From Leptodactylus fallax (taxonomy: Eukaryota; Chordata; Amphibia; Anura; Leptodactylidae), in NCBI GenBank assembly GCA_947044405.1, contig CAMRHE010000035.1, positions 10,381,618 to 10,445,617 of the forward strand: 64,000 nt of DNA, written 5' to 3'. The notes below the pieces were generated by a model. It was not told the DNA's origin and searched no databases. It worked only from the letters and a program-made list of their open reading frames with translations. Shown in pieces: positions 47,710 through 60,239 of this stretch. Position 1 is the first letter of the stretch. Each line of letters opens with the position of its first letter. Position numbers and translations under genes: made by a program.

Positions 47710-48786
47710 AAATGTAAGCAGCAATGCAAGTGTGAACAGAACCTAAGAATTACTGTGCCATATTGATAAAAAAGCATATGGAATTCCTCTTCTGTTAAAT
47801 ATCTAACTTTGCAATGAAACCAAAATATTAAAAAGCACCTTCTTAACTTAAAATTCTCAAATTTGTATTTTTATCTCTGTGTTATGCATCAAAATAGAAT
47901 CTTTGTATTTGGAAGATACATCAAGTATCTAAAGCTTGACATGAAGTGAACATCAGCTTGCTGCTTCTTGGGTTGTTTTAGGCGAACCCAGACTAAACAT
48001 TTAACATGATTGATGAAGCGCAGCCCTTCTTCAAGTCTTCTTCATCACTCATTCGCTGATGTGACATTTCTTTATATATTTTGGCATAAACACATGCAAC
48101 TACTGGCAAAACATTTGACCCTAGAGTCAGACTATTTGTCATGCTAATCTATTTTTTGTCCAAAGTTGTAGCCTCTGTGTAAACTACACGTGGTTCTAAT
48201 TATTTGTGAAATGGAAGGCAGAATAGTTGCAGGGGTTATGATCATACTGTACAACATAAAAGGTACAGTAGTTGAAATATTAAAAGCACTGAGTGTTTTG
48301 TATTTAGAATTCGATTACTGTAATGCATAGTTTTTGAGTAAATGTCATAGCATTAAGGAATGTGATGACATGATAAATTATTACATTTCCAAATGCATTC
48401 AAAAATACTTATGAAGTATTCAACTATTCATTTGCATAATAGATATACTGCAACGAATGTCAAAATAAAGGAAAACCACACTTAAAAGGTCTAGACAAAT
48501 AGCCAGGTCTAAGTAATATATACCTATGTGTTCATCAGCCAACATTCAACACATACAAAAAGAAATTTAATATCTAGATTTTTCTATAAAATGCATGTAA
48601 ATGGATATATAATTAGCTTAAAGATAAAAGGCAACACTCAGGCATGTGCACAAGTTACATGGTGTACATGTAGTGCCAAAGCTCATTTCCCCGCTGAAGT
48701 GTTCATCAGTTATTTTTGGCTACACCCAAAGGCAGCTGACAATAACAGGTGACAAGTTCCACACATTGTGTCAATCTTTCCCTGGC
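47710..48786. other. No gene seen
   Basis: AT-rich DNA. A short stretch CTTCTTCAAGTCTTCTTCAT near 48030 is a simple direct repeat. No motif supports a gene. Confidence 0.4.
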
Positions 48787-48949
48787 CAGGGGCACACAGT
48801 GAAAACCTAAAACGCAAGCAACTGGACAACATACATACACTTCTGATGAGACAAAAATGGAGGTGACCATGACTGTTTAGTGGGAAACTACAATTCATGG
48901 ACATTGCCACCTTCAATGTCTCCTCTATAACCCCAGATGATAATACAAT

Positions 48950-49335
48950 AGGTAGTGGTCTGTGTGGGGGCCAATAAAAAGAAGCCATATACTGTGTAAG
49001 GGCTAAGAAAAGGGGGTTATATACTGTGTGGGGACCAGAAAAAGAGGGTCATGTACTATGTGGGTCATATACTACCATGTGGGGCCCAAAAAATGTGGGT
49101 CATGTACCGTGTGGGAGCCAGAAAATGAGGGTCATATACTGTGTGGCTGACATATACCATGTGGGGGTCAAAAAAAGGGGGCATTAAAAAATTTGGGGGG
49201 CCAACTATACAATTTAAATTAGGGGGTCCCTATCATGCAACCAAAGATAGCTGGGTTGGGTATCTTTTTTTTTTTGGGGGGGAGGCGCTTTTCTATAGTT
49301 TGCCTCAGGCAACAGAGAGGCTAGGTTCACCACTA
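48950..49335. repeat. Degenerate ~35-bp tandem repeat and hAT-type right end
   Basis: Units like TCATATACTGTGTGGG followed by CCA(A/G)AAAAA(G)GAGGG recur about six times at 48950-49175, with strong divergence. At 49270-49335 the sequence GCCTCAGGCAACAGAGAGGC and AGGTTCACCACTA matches the right end of the hAT element at 12444-13091. A possible left end (CAGGGGCACACAGTG) is at 48787, but no 8-bp duplication supports that pairing. Confidence 0.5.
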
Positions 49336-50292
49336 CTCAGGGGTTATTCCATATGCTCTTGCCTGATACCCCTGATCAATTCTTTGAGATAGATCACATT
49401 GACAGTGCCATCACCACCCCACACAAGGACATCTTACAAAGAGATGTTATAGCTAAACCACATATTTCTCAAAATATGTTAAAATAAGGGATGCCTCCAT
49501 CCAGATTTGCACTGACTTATCTCCTATCAGTATTCAGTAACAGAGGATGCTCTCGATGGGCTTTGCCATTCAGGCCTACAAGAACCCCAACCATGCTTCA
49601 CTTAATTATTTTAGGGAAAAACAATCTTGCAATATTTAGGCCTGCTGTCTAAGGAACTTGCATCATCTCAGTCCTCAGCACCACATACACCGTCTGTCAC
49701 CCCTGTGTTGTAAAAAAGTGAGATATCCCCCTTATGGTCCTAAAGCATTGGTATCCTTAATGATTCCCATGAGATGCTTGGTATTTCATTTCACTTTTTA
49801 TTGGTGCCTATCTGGACACTTTCAGGTCACCTGAAAAAAAGAACTGCTTTATTTTCCTACTGCAAAATATACTAGTAGAATAATTTTTTTCCCTGGCTTT
49901 CCCAAGCCCCCTTTTTTTTTACCTTTTTGCCTTCATCCTCCTTTCCATGCTTATCCCTTTTTATTTTCTCTTTCCTCTATGCTTGTATTACATTTTGGTA
50001 TTATTTGGGTGGTTTTGGAAGCCATTGGCCCCTTTAAGCAATTTTGGTTAATCTAGTATTGTTTCCTATTCCTTTCTGTTTTATCTCTTTTCTTGATAAT
50101 GTGACCTGTTCTATGTATTGTTGTTGGGGACCCTTGGGAGTCAAATGGGGACTGGATGTTTTGGAGGCTACCTTCTTAGATAACCAAGACTAATAAGACT
50201 CTGATATGTGATATGCCACTCCCAATGTACCGGACATGAACTCGCCTTTGATGAGACAAAAAATCTTCTGGTATTACTATTCTCACCACATA
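49336..50292. other. No gene seen
   Basis: Pyrimidine-rich patches near 49880-49990 but no coding or repeat signal. Confidence 0.4.
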
Positions 50293-50360
50293 CAGTGGGG
50301 AAAAAAAAGTATTTAGTCAAGCCACCAATTGTGCAAGTTCTCCCACTTAAAAAGATGCAG
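50293..50360 (+). repeat. Terminal fragment of a Tc1 element (copies A/B family)
   Basis: CAGTGGGGAAAAAAAAGTAT preceded by TA, then CCACCAATTGTGCAAG and CTCCCACTTAAAAAGATG match the first ~65 bp of copies A and B; the rest of the element is missing. Confidence 0.8.
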
Positions 50361-52145
50361 GCCTTCAAAAGACGCACAACCCAAATAATAAAAAAATAAA
50401 TAAATCTATATTGAGCATGTATTATATAGTATATAATAATATATATATCTGAATGTGCACTGTTTGCTAGATAAAGTGTGAATATGGCTCTCCCTCAAGT
50501 GCTGTCACTATAATATAATAGTGATTACAAATATGCCATCTGAAAAATATAAAAAAGAACAGACAACAAGAAAAAAAAAAATACATACATATAAATAGTG
50601 CATGAAATAACCAGTATTGCAGGAGAGACAAATAAAATATATCAGCTGTGCAATAGTGAAATACAAACAGTGAAAACTTATCTAGCAAGGTGTATGTGAT
50701 ATATATGCACATTTAGAATTACATAACAACAGAGCAAAAAATAGAGCAATAAAAAGGACCCAAAAAGTATCTACCCCTACACGTAATGTAACACTGTATC
50801 TTAATGACCCGAAGAAGAAAGTCCTCGAAACCCAAAACCCGCCAAAACCAAATATATATCTTCTCTTAGCACCAGGAATGTTACCCCCAGCCACTAACCA
50901 CCAGTTCGGGGTCACCAACTTCTTAAAGCTCCCTGGTGCTCGTCATCCTTTCTATTTGACCAACAAGACAAACACATCTAGAACCAAAAAATGGCCTGAG
51001 GAGTTCAGCCCCTACCGCAGGGCTCTCCCCACCACAACCATTTCCATAACAATCCAGCTTTAAGGACCCCCTGCCAAGCTACTGTGACAACAAACCGTAC
51101 CACCAGAACTGGACAAAAATAGGGCGGGTACCAACAGTAGTTGTAATGGTGCCAATAGTAAAACCAATAGTACCAACAGTAATAGTAATGGTGTCAGCAG
51201 TACTATACACACAGCCAGCTGAACATCACTAACTGACAGTAGCCACAGTAGCAATGGCAAATGTGTGTAGCTATTTTTGATAATTCCATTCTTTCCTATA
51301 TCCCTGCAATATTTAACTTTCAGGAATTTGGAAAGCTGGGTAACAATCAATGGAAAAGTATTCTGAATACTAGACTGGGCATGTAGTATCCTTGCTACTG
51401 CCCTGACACTTTAGCTATGTCCTAAATAGTATGATATAACATGCCAGATTTGCTTTTATGGGTCTAGGTAAAGCTGGGTAGCATATTGGATAATGCTGTA
51501 ATAGGGACTGCTAAATATAGTAATATAATATAAAATAAATATCCATCTTTGCTCCAGATCTTGCCAATTTTCAGACTTTTAGGAAGTTGGGTAACACAGC
51601 ATTTGGAGCTGTCTTAGAGAAAACTAAATGCTGAATACTACATATAACTAAATAAATCTATCTCCTTGAGCTATAAGCATACCACAGCTTGCTAGAATTT
51701 GCCTTTCAGGGTTCAGGGAAAGCTATATAACATACCAGCTAATACAGTAATATGGACTAATGAGCAGTACATATACTAAGGAAATCTCCGATGTTTTTCT
51801 CTTAACTTGTTTTAACTTGTTGTATTACAAAGGATTGTTCTTTAATAGGGGTAATGCTGCTAGATTCTGCCCTCACTGGCACTTGGTAATTGGATTATTG
51901 GATGGACTTATTCTGTTTTGTATTTCACCTTTAACTTAGATGACGATCCATTTACAGTATTTGTGATTTATGTACAAATAGATCTACTTGATGATGTCTT
52001 TGATCTTTTATATATGATGCTTGTTTACAAAACTTCAAAATTTTCTAGAAAACAATTGAATATAAAATGATGAAAGACAAAGTGATCATCTGATAACCAA
52101 AGGTAACAGCATTGAATCAGTAATGCATATTTGACATATTTCAAT
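50361..52145. other. No gene seen; weak hammerhead-like remnant near 50800
   Basis: At 50803-50845 the plus strand reads CCGAAGAAGAAAG, TCCTCGAAACCC, the order of a hammerhead-like motif but without a proper core or stems. The polyserine/threonine-like AGTAGTAATGG repeats at 51130-51200 are simple sequence. Otherwise AT-rich. Confidence 0.35.
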
Positions 52146-52358
52146 TAGAGATGAGCGACCCTTTCATGTATTGATTCAGGTTTGTTGGTTTAGAACAAAA
52201 ATTTGATTTGGGTCCAAATGGTTCTTTCTGAACCAGAAGTGCAAATAGATTGTTTTAAAAGTTGAGTATGACACCTTGAGGGCTCCTAGAACTCTATCTA
52301 ACCCCTTTTTAGTGCTCTAATGCAAACACACACTTACTAATGTCAAAGTGACAGCAAC
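52146..52358. repeat. hAT-family fragment
   Basis: The terminus TAGAGATGAGCGACCC at 52146 and internal GAGGGCTCCTAGAACTC, AATGTCAAAGTGACAG match 13185-13372. A second hAT element is inserted in it at 52359. Confidence 0.55.
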
Positions 52359-53346
52359 TAGAGATGGATGAACCTCACAAGATTCATTTTGCAAATATTT
52401 TCAAGGTTCATCTGTCAGTTTTGTTTTTAGGGAAGTTTTTGGAGATCCCAAATATCGGAGGTTCGGGGGTGGGGGGGGTGCAGAAAAATAATAAACACTC
52501 ATACTCATCTTTCCTAGGCTCATTTGAGGCATCTAGTGTTCTTTTCTTGGTGTCTTCTGGCCTTCTGTGTGAGATCAGTGGCCCCAAGTCACTGGTGAGG
52601 CCTGTGATTGGGCCTCAGTGATCTCATGAGACACATAAATGTCATGATGCTTGAGTCAATGCATCATGACCACTGAGGTCCAATCACAGGCTGTAAGAAT
52701 CCAAAAGACACCTGGGAGAGAACACCATAAACTGTGTTTATTATTTTTCCATATTTATTATGCTTACTTATATAGCTACATCATATTCCGCAGTACTTTA
52801 CAGACATTGACAGTCACTGTCCCATACAGGGCTCACAATCTACATTTCCTATCAGTATGTCTTTGGAGTGTGGGAGGAAACGCACAAAAAACATGGAGAG
52901 AACATACAGTACAAACTACTTGCAGATGTTGTCCTTGGCATGATTTGAACCCAGGACTCCAGCACTGAAAGGCTGCTTACTTATATAGCTCTATCATATT
53001 CCACAGTGCTTTACAGACATTGACAGTCACTGTCCCATACAGGGCTCACAATTTACATTCCCTATCAGTATGTCTTTGGAGTGTGGGAGGAAACCCACAA
53101 AAAACATGGGGAGAATATACAGTACAAACTCCTCGCAGATGTTGTCCTTGGCAGGATTTGAACCCAGGACTCCAGCGCTGCAAGGCTGCAGTGCTAACCA
53201 CTGAGCCACTGTGCTGCCCTCCCCCTGGGCCTCCAATTACTATACTCTGGGGTCTGAAGATTTAAAAGTATTGTAATGATTTTTTTGAAAATATGTAATA
53301 AATCAGATTTCACTTACAAACAGGTTCACTTATCTCTAAGAGCAAC
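52351..53346. mobile_element. hAT-type non-autonomous element carrying two SINEs
   Basis: The 980-bp element runs from TAGAGATGGATGAACCT at 52359 to GGTTCACTTATCTCTA ending at 53338. ACAGCAAC (52351-52358) and AGAGCAAC (53339-53346) flank it and agree at seven of eight positions. Two SINE copies lie inside at 52761-53219. A G-run is at 52469. No transposase. Confidence 0.78.
52761..53219 (-). repeat. Two tRNA-derived SINEs in direct tandem
   Basis: Copy 1 (52761-52974) lacks its tRNA-like head beyond GGACTCCAGCACTG; copy 2 (52974-53219) is complete to the A box and GGGCAGCACAGTGGCTCAGT on the minus strand. The junction is exact: the tail of copy 2 (GCTTACTTATATAGCTC in plus orientation) follows the B-box side of copy 1 with no spacer. 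Confidence 0.8.
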
Positions 53347-54845
53347 ACACATGGCTAAGGGATAGTAGCAGGTGGTAACAAACAGTCTTTATAAAAACAG
53401 ACTGCCCAGTAGGATTTTTTATGCTTTTCAAAATGTCACTAGGTTTCAAACACTTGTGAAGAGGTCACTGCTGAGACCTGTGATTGGCTGCAGTGGTCAC
53501 CTAGCACAAATGGGATGTCACTGCTGACATCAGCCGGGAAATCTATATATAGAAGACTGTAGTTGAAACAAAGGCCTGGAGAGAGTTGAGTTAATTTTTT
53601 TTTATGTTTATCTCTCATCAACACCTTATCAAACAATAAGAAAAACAGTCAAAACACCCCGTTAACCAGAAACAGATTTTTTTTTCACTATGAAAAGCAG
53701 ACATCCACTACCTCTAGAAGAAAAAGAGTTCCATTACTGTGTAAGAGTTTTTTACTACATAAGTAAGAATATGATTATGAAATTCTACACCAGGATGTTG
53801 TGATGATTAAGGGGTAACTATTATTTTAGAAAACTTCCCATGTCAAAGGTACATGTCATAAATTTTGATTGGTGGGAGCCTAGGTGTTCCACACATTGCT
53901 GAAAGAAGGGACAGAAGTTCTCAGCTGAGAGTTGTACCCTGACGACTGTTATCAGTTTTACTTGCCTCTCTTAGAAAATAAAGAATTCTTAATCATACAT
54001 AATTACATATATTGTGGTCACCTAACATTTTTATATTGTTTATTGTAAATAACATACATACAATCAAAATTAAGTCCAATAAATAATGATAACAAGAAGA
54101 TAATAAAATGTAATAAAATGTTTCCAATAAAATACACTTCACTGTTATAGAGAAGTTCTGGAAAGTACAATTGATGTGATTTCCAGAATGACTAAATATA
54201 AAATTTGAACATCAATTATGGCAAGATAAAATCATTTTATTCATAGATAGTTTTACTTGAAATAATATAAAATAGAATTGCACTTTAGAAACTGTAAAAA
54301 AATCTGCAAAATAGGAAATTCAATAGGAATGACACCTTATGTTCCTCTAATTAGTAGTTATACTCACAGCTACCTCCTAAACTCCTAAAATATAGTGATC
54401 TGTTATTACCCATTAGCAAGGTCAATTGGTACCTCGCCCATTTTGTTACTACATAGAACTAACAGTTCCTGTCATTATCACCTTGCCTTTCCTGCTTCTT
54501 ACATGTCACATTACCATTATGCTGTCATTTTGGTCACTTATAATCACAAAAAGAAAATTATTTGTTACAAAAAAAAAGAAAATTATTAGCATAATAGATA
54601 GACATACTGTTATGAGTTGTTTATTTTAGGTTTTATACCAACGTATACCTGCTCTTTCTTCAGAAACCTATGGCTGTCATAATTGATGCCTCAATGGTGA
54701 TGAGGAGTCTAACATGGTAGCACAGGGGCCTTTGAAATTTTATTATCAAGCCAAAGCACATCAAAGCTCTTACTTCTAAAGGCACTGTTTCCAGTAAAAA
54801 CATATAACTGTACAAGTTAGCATGTATGAAACTATCAGAAAAAAA
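53347..54845. other. No gene seen
   Basis: AT-rich DNA between repeats. No termini or coding motif recognised. Confidence 0.4.
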
Positions 54846-55207
54846 TATAAAGGGGTTATCCAAGATGAGATATCCTTATAATAGGTCAGATTGGGGTCAG
54901 ATAATGAGATTGATGGGGTCTGATATCTAGTACCCAACTACATCAGCTTCCACTGCCACTGCATCTCCACAGTGCAGTGTACAGAGCCTAAAGCTGATAG
55001 TTCTGTACTCTGTGTGGCACCTGTGCTGGGGTATTGCTGCTCAGTTTCCATTCAAATAAATGGGAGCTAAGCTGAAGTAGAATGGCATGGGCATTACATA
55101 ATGTATGGAGCTCCCTGCTTCCGGCTGCAAACACTGTGCGGATCTGATATTGGTGAGCAATTCTAAGGATAGGCCATTAGTATCTAAGTCCTGTACAGCC
55201 TCTTTAA
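54846..55207. repeat. TTAA-type 'AGGGG' MITE, diverged
   Basis: The left end AGGGGTTATCCAAGATGAGA follows ATAA where TTAA is expected; the right end is GTACAGCCTCT then TTAA at 55204-55207. The interior (ATAGGTCAGATTGGGGTC, AATGGGAGCTAAGCTG) resembles the fragment at 25769. Confidence 0.55.
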
Positions 55208-56079
55208 AGAGGGAATAAAGCCCAAAAAAGAACAGAGTTACAGCTTTGAGAATGAACTTATAATGAATGAAAGCTGTAATGTATATGATTTTCTCCAGAC
55301 ACGTTTGCCACATCTACAGCACCACTGAAGAAAATGTGTTTGAGGCATATGGTAAGGATGTTTAAAGTGCAGGAAGTTCTTCATTGGTAAAGGCACTTGG
55401 GAGAGTTTTGTTGTAATGTTTGACTATTAGATTGGAAAGGGTATGGAGAAATTCGGGTACATTGATACTGTAGAGTATCTATAGGATAATAAATATTATT
55501 GGCATGTTGATTTTTGTATTGAATAATACAGTGGGTAGGTACAGAAGTAGGTATAGTAGGTATTCTGAGAAGGCAAATGATTTATTATAGTGAAAAAGAG
55601 AAGGTTGTGGCCAGAAAGTGGGAGGAGCGAATCACTGAAGTCAGAAACAAAGCAAGATTAGGAAAAGATCCAATAAAGCGAATACCCATTTCCATGTGTA
55701 GGAGATCTTAAAATTGTGAAGATCTTGAGGTGAGGTTAAAAATAAAAACTGAAAGGCAGATGAAGCAATTGTGGTTTCAGTGGGGATGCTACAGATGATG
55801 TTTCCAAAATGAAGAAGTGAGAAAGCAAAGAAGCAAAGTGTTGCCTTAAGGAACTGGAAAAGTAAGGTCGTTTAAAACACAAAAGGCATTCTCAAAAAAC
55901 ACTGAACTATTTGCTGCCTTTTCAATATTCTCCTTTAAGTGGCAAAGAACATCACTCTTAACCGTGGTCCACCCTTCCTCTCTACTGTCAAGTTAAGCTT
56001 CTAACATGAAATTCACCCTTTGTTTTCTAACAGATGGCTACAAATACTTCATTCATTGTTAAACAGAAAATTCCAATCA

Positions 56080-56650
56080 ATGGATTCAATACAAAAGAGG
56101 ATCAAAGTTAAAACATCACTTTTAATGCTATAAACTAAAAATACATTTAATTTGAGATAATTGAGATAAAATGGAAATTAGTATAAAAATCAAGGAGACA
56201 GGGAGAGCAGATAAAACAGGGATCCCAATAATCTGCAGACGCAGTAAATCCCATGCCAAAAATAATATGCCAGACTAAGATGATAATCTATCTACCAGCT
56301 ATTCTCCCTACTCACAATGATAGTGAGAGTTAATACAAGTCACAATTTTCTGCTGGTGTGCTGCACAAAAACATAGGAGGAGAAGCAGGCACTGAGGTTA
56401 CTGGCCTAATGCCACACCAACAGTGCCAAGAATCTCCAGGCAGCCCAGACAAGTGCACAAGGAGAGATTAACACTCCTAAACTGTTATAAATAGTGACTC
56501 TACGCGTTTCATTAAAGCCATAGATTCATCAGGGGTCATAATGCGGTGAATGGCACTATCAATGTTGCTAAGAATAATACCAAACAAACGTTACGTGGTG
56601 GTATAGCATGTTATCAGATTAATTGGAATTTTCTGTGAGCCATGAAATTA
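56080..56650 (-). repeat. Retroelement fragment with hammerhead-like motif
   Basis: CATCACTTTTAATGCTATAA near 56115 resembles the tail near 18210 of the inverted element, and a hammerhead-like motif lies at 56496-56537. No inverted second arm is seen. The boundaries are rough. Confidence 0.4.
56496..56537 (-). ncRNA. Degenerate hammerhead ribozyme
   Basis: On the minus strand: GACCC (stem I), CTGATGA, a 15-nt stem II segment, GAAA, ACGCGT (minimal stem III), A, GAGTC. Stem I pairs at four of five positions plus one outer T-A. The core is perfect, but stem II is weak and its closing pair is A-T rather than G-C, so activity is doubtful. Confidence 0.5.
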
Positions 56651-58039
56651 ACCCTCCAAACTTCATGGCTTCAACTGTCTGTCATTGTGTCCCTGCTGCT
56701 CTAATACATAGTACTTTACACTTTTCTCATACCAACATGGAGGAGGAGTAGGCATGCTTTCCAGTTCATTTTCCCTGTACCACCACTAAAGCTGATTAAA
56801 CACATTCAATTCAACGTTAGGCCAATGGAGCATGTATGTGTTCTGAATAAGGACAGGGGAGTAGGCTACTGTCAGACAGCTCTCTGCACCTTATCTCTCT
56901 TGAGAGCAAAGTATCAAGAATGTTGAAATTTAACTTGCCCAATCTTTTTTGTCACCGATATAGGCCAAATGAAGATCAAACATTTAATTTAGGTAGGACA
57001 TGTTAGGGGCTTGTCCTACCTAAATCTAGTATGTGTGACCACAATCACTTAACATGATTGAAGAAAGTGAATAGTACATTTGAGCCATAGATGTGCAAAA
57101 GAAGGAGAGAGGGACTGATGTGGATAAAGGATTGATGGAAGGTATGAAATAAAGCAGCTGCTAAATGAAGCAAACGGATAGGTGTGCATTAAACTATCTT
57201 TGTAAATGGGAGAATTACTGAGCATATTACAGAATGAAATTACTAAACAGTTTTAGATACAGATAATTAAGCTAAAAATCACTGTCCATTTATTTAACAC
57301 ATTTTGTGGGCAGTACAGTTTGATATTTAGTCACTATTTAAATACAGATAGACTGTATCAGAAATAAAATTTAGCATGTATTGTATGTATTTGGGGCTGT
57401 ATAATATTTGAATCATGATAGTTAAGATGATGCATAATTATCTAAATATAGACATACAACTTACTCTAGTCAGTATCATGATATAAATTATTGTTTTTAT
57501 TCATTTCAATATAGTATTTATACTGCTTTTTACACATAGATGCAAATTCAGTACAGTTATCTGTTTGTCAGTCTTGCTTTGGCAAGTCATATGCATTCTC
57601 TTTAAAGATACGTAATTATTTGGTTCTAAATAAATCACATAAATATATAAATTTATGTGTAATAGCCATGTACATAGTGTTATCAGAGAGTTATATTATC
57701 ATATTTTATAAAGAATTAGAGTTAATATGTTCAATACTTACCCAGGCAAATATGCTTGTTTAAAAATATGAAAATGATTTGATGAGGTAGGAAAGTACTC
57801 ACTGCCAATTAATATTCTTCCTTCCTCCTACTTCCTTCTATTTCATTTTTGTAGAAAAGATTTTCACATTCTTTCTGAAATGACCCTAGAGTTTTTGTCT
57901 CAACATCTTTCCTTGAAGGGACATGTTCCGTACATTTATTATTCTCTGCATGAAAGGACACTTATGCCTGCTCGGAATTTGCTCTACTATAATTTCCATT
58001 TATGTTCCCATTGTCCTATCATCTTCTGCTCTGAAAATG
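56651..58039. other. No gene seen apart from the LINE piece at 57060-57190
   Basis: AT-rich sequence. TTGCTTTGGCAAGTCATATG near 57578 is a non-repetitive stretch with octamer-like words, but nothing shows a function. Confidence 0.4.
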
Positions 58040-58200
58040 GTACTGTATGTTGACATTATCTACTCCATTTAGGATTTTAAATACTTCAATTAAATCTCTT
58101 CTAAAGTGATTTTCTTCTTTCCAAACCTCGTAGACGTAGATTTTCAAGCTTGTCCTTATGCCTCTTGCTTTCAACCTTGTCACCTTTTTCATGCACACAG
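58040..58200 (-). repeat. Possible CR1-type LINE 3' end
   Basis: The plus-strand run AATTAAATCTCTTCTAAAGT, TTCTTTCCAAACCTCG and TTCAAGCTTGTCC has the order of the conserved CR1 3' segment as I recall it. Not certain without alignment. Confidence 0.35.
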
Positions 58201-60029
58201 CATCTCATCTTTAATATAAAGGGTAAAATTGTACAGTATCATACTGAGCATAGTCCCTGAACAACTGAAAAAAAGATTTCTTCTTTATGATGACATCTTC
58301 GATAGATTTAAATTTTAAAAAATCTGAAGCAATAGCATGAAACTCAAAAAAAAAAAAAAAACTGCCCCAGTTATTTGTTTCTTTTGGAATGTCAAATGTT
58401 TTTTTTTTTACTGATACTTCATTATGCCTTAAAGTATCTATGGGCAAGACTGGCAGTTTCCACTCTGGTGTTGATAATCTCTGCTGCAATAGAGAATACA
58501 CCTGATTTATGGCAAGGTGCATGCTTCATCATTAATCAGTCGCACCGCACCCTCCGCCTGTATTGAAATCTACGCTAGCTAGATCATGTCCCCCTAGGAT
58601 ATAAACTTCACTTGACACAAATGAAGTACATGTCCCCTGGCAATATTTTTAGTGATAACAATTAGTTAATAATTGATATCCATTCATTTTATTGCTTGTT
58701 TTATACTTTGTTAGCAAACATAAAAAACACAAGCATAAACATATTCATCCTAAACAAGAAACTGCTCTGCAATATGCAGAAGCAGAGTGTTAAATGTGTC
58801 TTTGCTGAACTGATCACTTAACATAAATTCTGCAAGATAGGATGGAAGTCATTTGCGAAGAACACCCCTTTTTGTCTTGATATAAGCCTTATATTATTCC
58901 AGTAATATTCTATATGTTGAACGAGGGTTCCAGTTGGAGAAACTAATTGAAAATTTAGATAATTGTGATTGACATGTTCATGGCTCAACTTCAGTGCCAG
59001 TTCAATATTGTTGTAGGCAGTCCAGGAAGCACTGGTGAACTTGGCACACAACATGAATAATAGAAAGGAGCGTTTCAGTACTTCTATTAGAAACAACTCC
59101 TATATACTCAACAGCTGACGTTCTTGTCATTTCCACAATCCAAAAGACCTATATTTTACTATCCCGGGCACGACTGTGATGGTACTTTATTTTATGACTA
59201 AAACAAGACTCGTCAACTTGGCTATAATGGCCAGGGCCACCAAGCAAAACTAGGTTAATATAAAGTATCAAGTGAAGATCATGTCAGAACAGTGGCAAGC
59301 TGAGAGGTATACATTCTTCATTTATTCAGTCAGGGGGACATGATTTTCCCTTGATCATATTTTTTTGCTTCAAAAATGTAAGTAAACCTTTTCACGTTTA
59401 TTTTTTAGTTTAACTGCGGCATTTGAACTTGAGGTCCATACACTGCTTCTATAATACCTGCAATAATTCTGCATTGTAATTTATTGTATGTGTCAGAATT
59501 ACATGATTTACTATAAGAACACATGACAGTTCATGTGCAGAAGAGTGAGTCTAGTATATTTACTATAAACAGCAGCATATGAGTGATCTGAAGAATAGAA
59601 AAACAAATGTGTATTGTACAGTGATGCGTAATATGTTGGTGCTATATAAATAAAATTTATTATTATTATTATATTATTTTCATTATTTAGTGTGTTAACT
59701 GTAATTTATCACATTTTTGTACAGTATATAACCTCCTTAAAGAAACATTCTGGTGATAAGTTTTTTCCTTTCATTATCTATCTATTCTCTCTCTCTCTCA
59801 TTTTGGTCATGTAATTTCTCTTTCTCCTTGCTCTGCCATCAATCCCATGATGCTTTAGCACAACATCAGATGGGCAGCAGAAGGATAGAGCTATTACTGC
59901 TGCTGGAGGTCAGTGGAATTACCCTTTTCTATTAATTTTCTCCTAACTAATTTAATAGACCATAGACTAAACTGAATGCCTTCATTATAACTGTTTAACA
60001 AGAGTTGTCTTATGTCAGCATGAACCTAG
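58201..60029. other. No gene seen; SINE/LINE tail at 59613-59672
   Basis: GTGATGCGTAATATGTTGGT, GCTATATAAATAAAAT and (ATT)n at 59613-59672 is a solitary 3' tail. Two minus-strand frames (58211-58522 and 58818-59096) show no domain. A CT-rich microsatellite is near 59780. Confidence 0.4.
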
Positions 60030-60232
60030 GATGGCTCAGTGGCTCAGTGGTTCAAATCCTGCCAAGGACAATATCTGTAAAGTGTATGAATGTTCTCTCT
60101 GTGTTTGCGTGGGTTTCCTCTGGGTTCTCTGGTTTCCTCTCACACTCCAAAGACATACTGATAGGGAATGTAGATTCTGAGCCATCATATTCTGTGATAT
60201 ATGATGGTGCTATATAAGATAAATAAATGAAC
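60030..60232 (+). repeat. tRNA-derived SINE, head shortened
   Basis: It begins GATGGCTCAGTGGCTCAGTG, where the A box is duplicated and joined directly to the B box GGTTCAAATCC, so the usual stretch between them is deleted. The body (CCAAGGACAATATCTG, CACTCCAAAGACATACTGAT) and the tail (GGTGCTATATAAG) are normal. The LTR element starts 8 bp downstream. Confidence 0.75.
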
Positions 60233-60239
60233 CTGTATG

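Larger units (their letters stand above)
55285..57190 (-). pseudogene. Decayed L2-like LINE copy, interrupted
   Basis: The plus-strand text at 55285-55880 aligns with 23280-23860 of the first LINE (shared words include CAGCACC(A/G)CTGAA, AAAATGTGTTT, AAGCAAAGTG). The piece at 57060-57190 aligns with 24400-24520 (GGAGAGAGGGACT, ATGTGGATA). Order and orientation agree, so both are one old copy; about 1.1 kb between them (55900-57060) is unrelated and includes the piece at 56080-56650. No usable frame remains. The endonuclease region is the part retained. Confidence 0.55.

Noticed and set aside
50803..50845. Another hammerhead-like motif
   Set aside because: Only the order GAAGAA...TCCTCGAAAC is reminiscent; neither the CTGATGA core nor stems I and II can be formed.
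58211..59096. Two minus-strand frames of 103 and 92 residues
   Set aside because: No motif, splice context or partner was found, and base composition matches the AT-rich surroundings.
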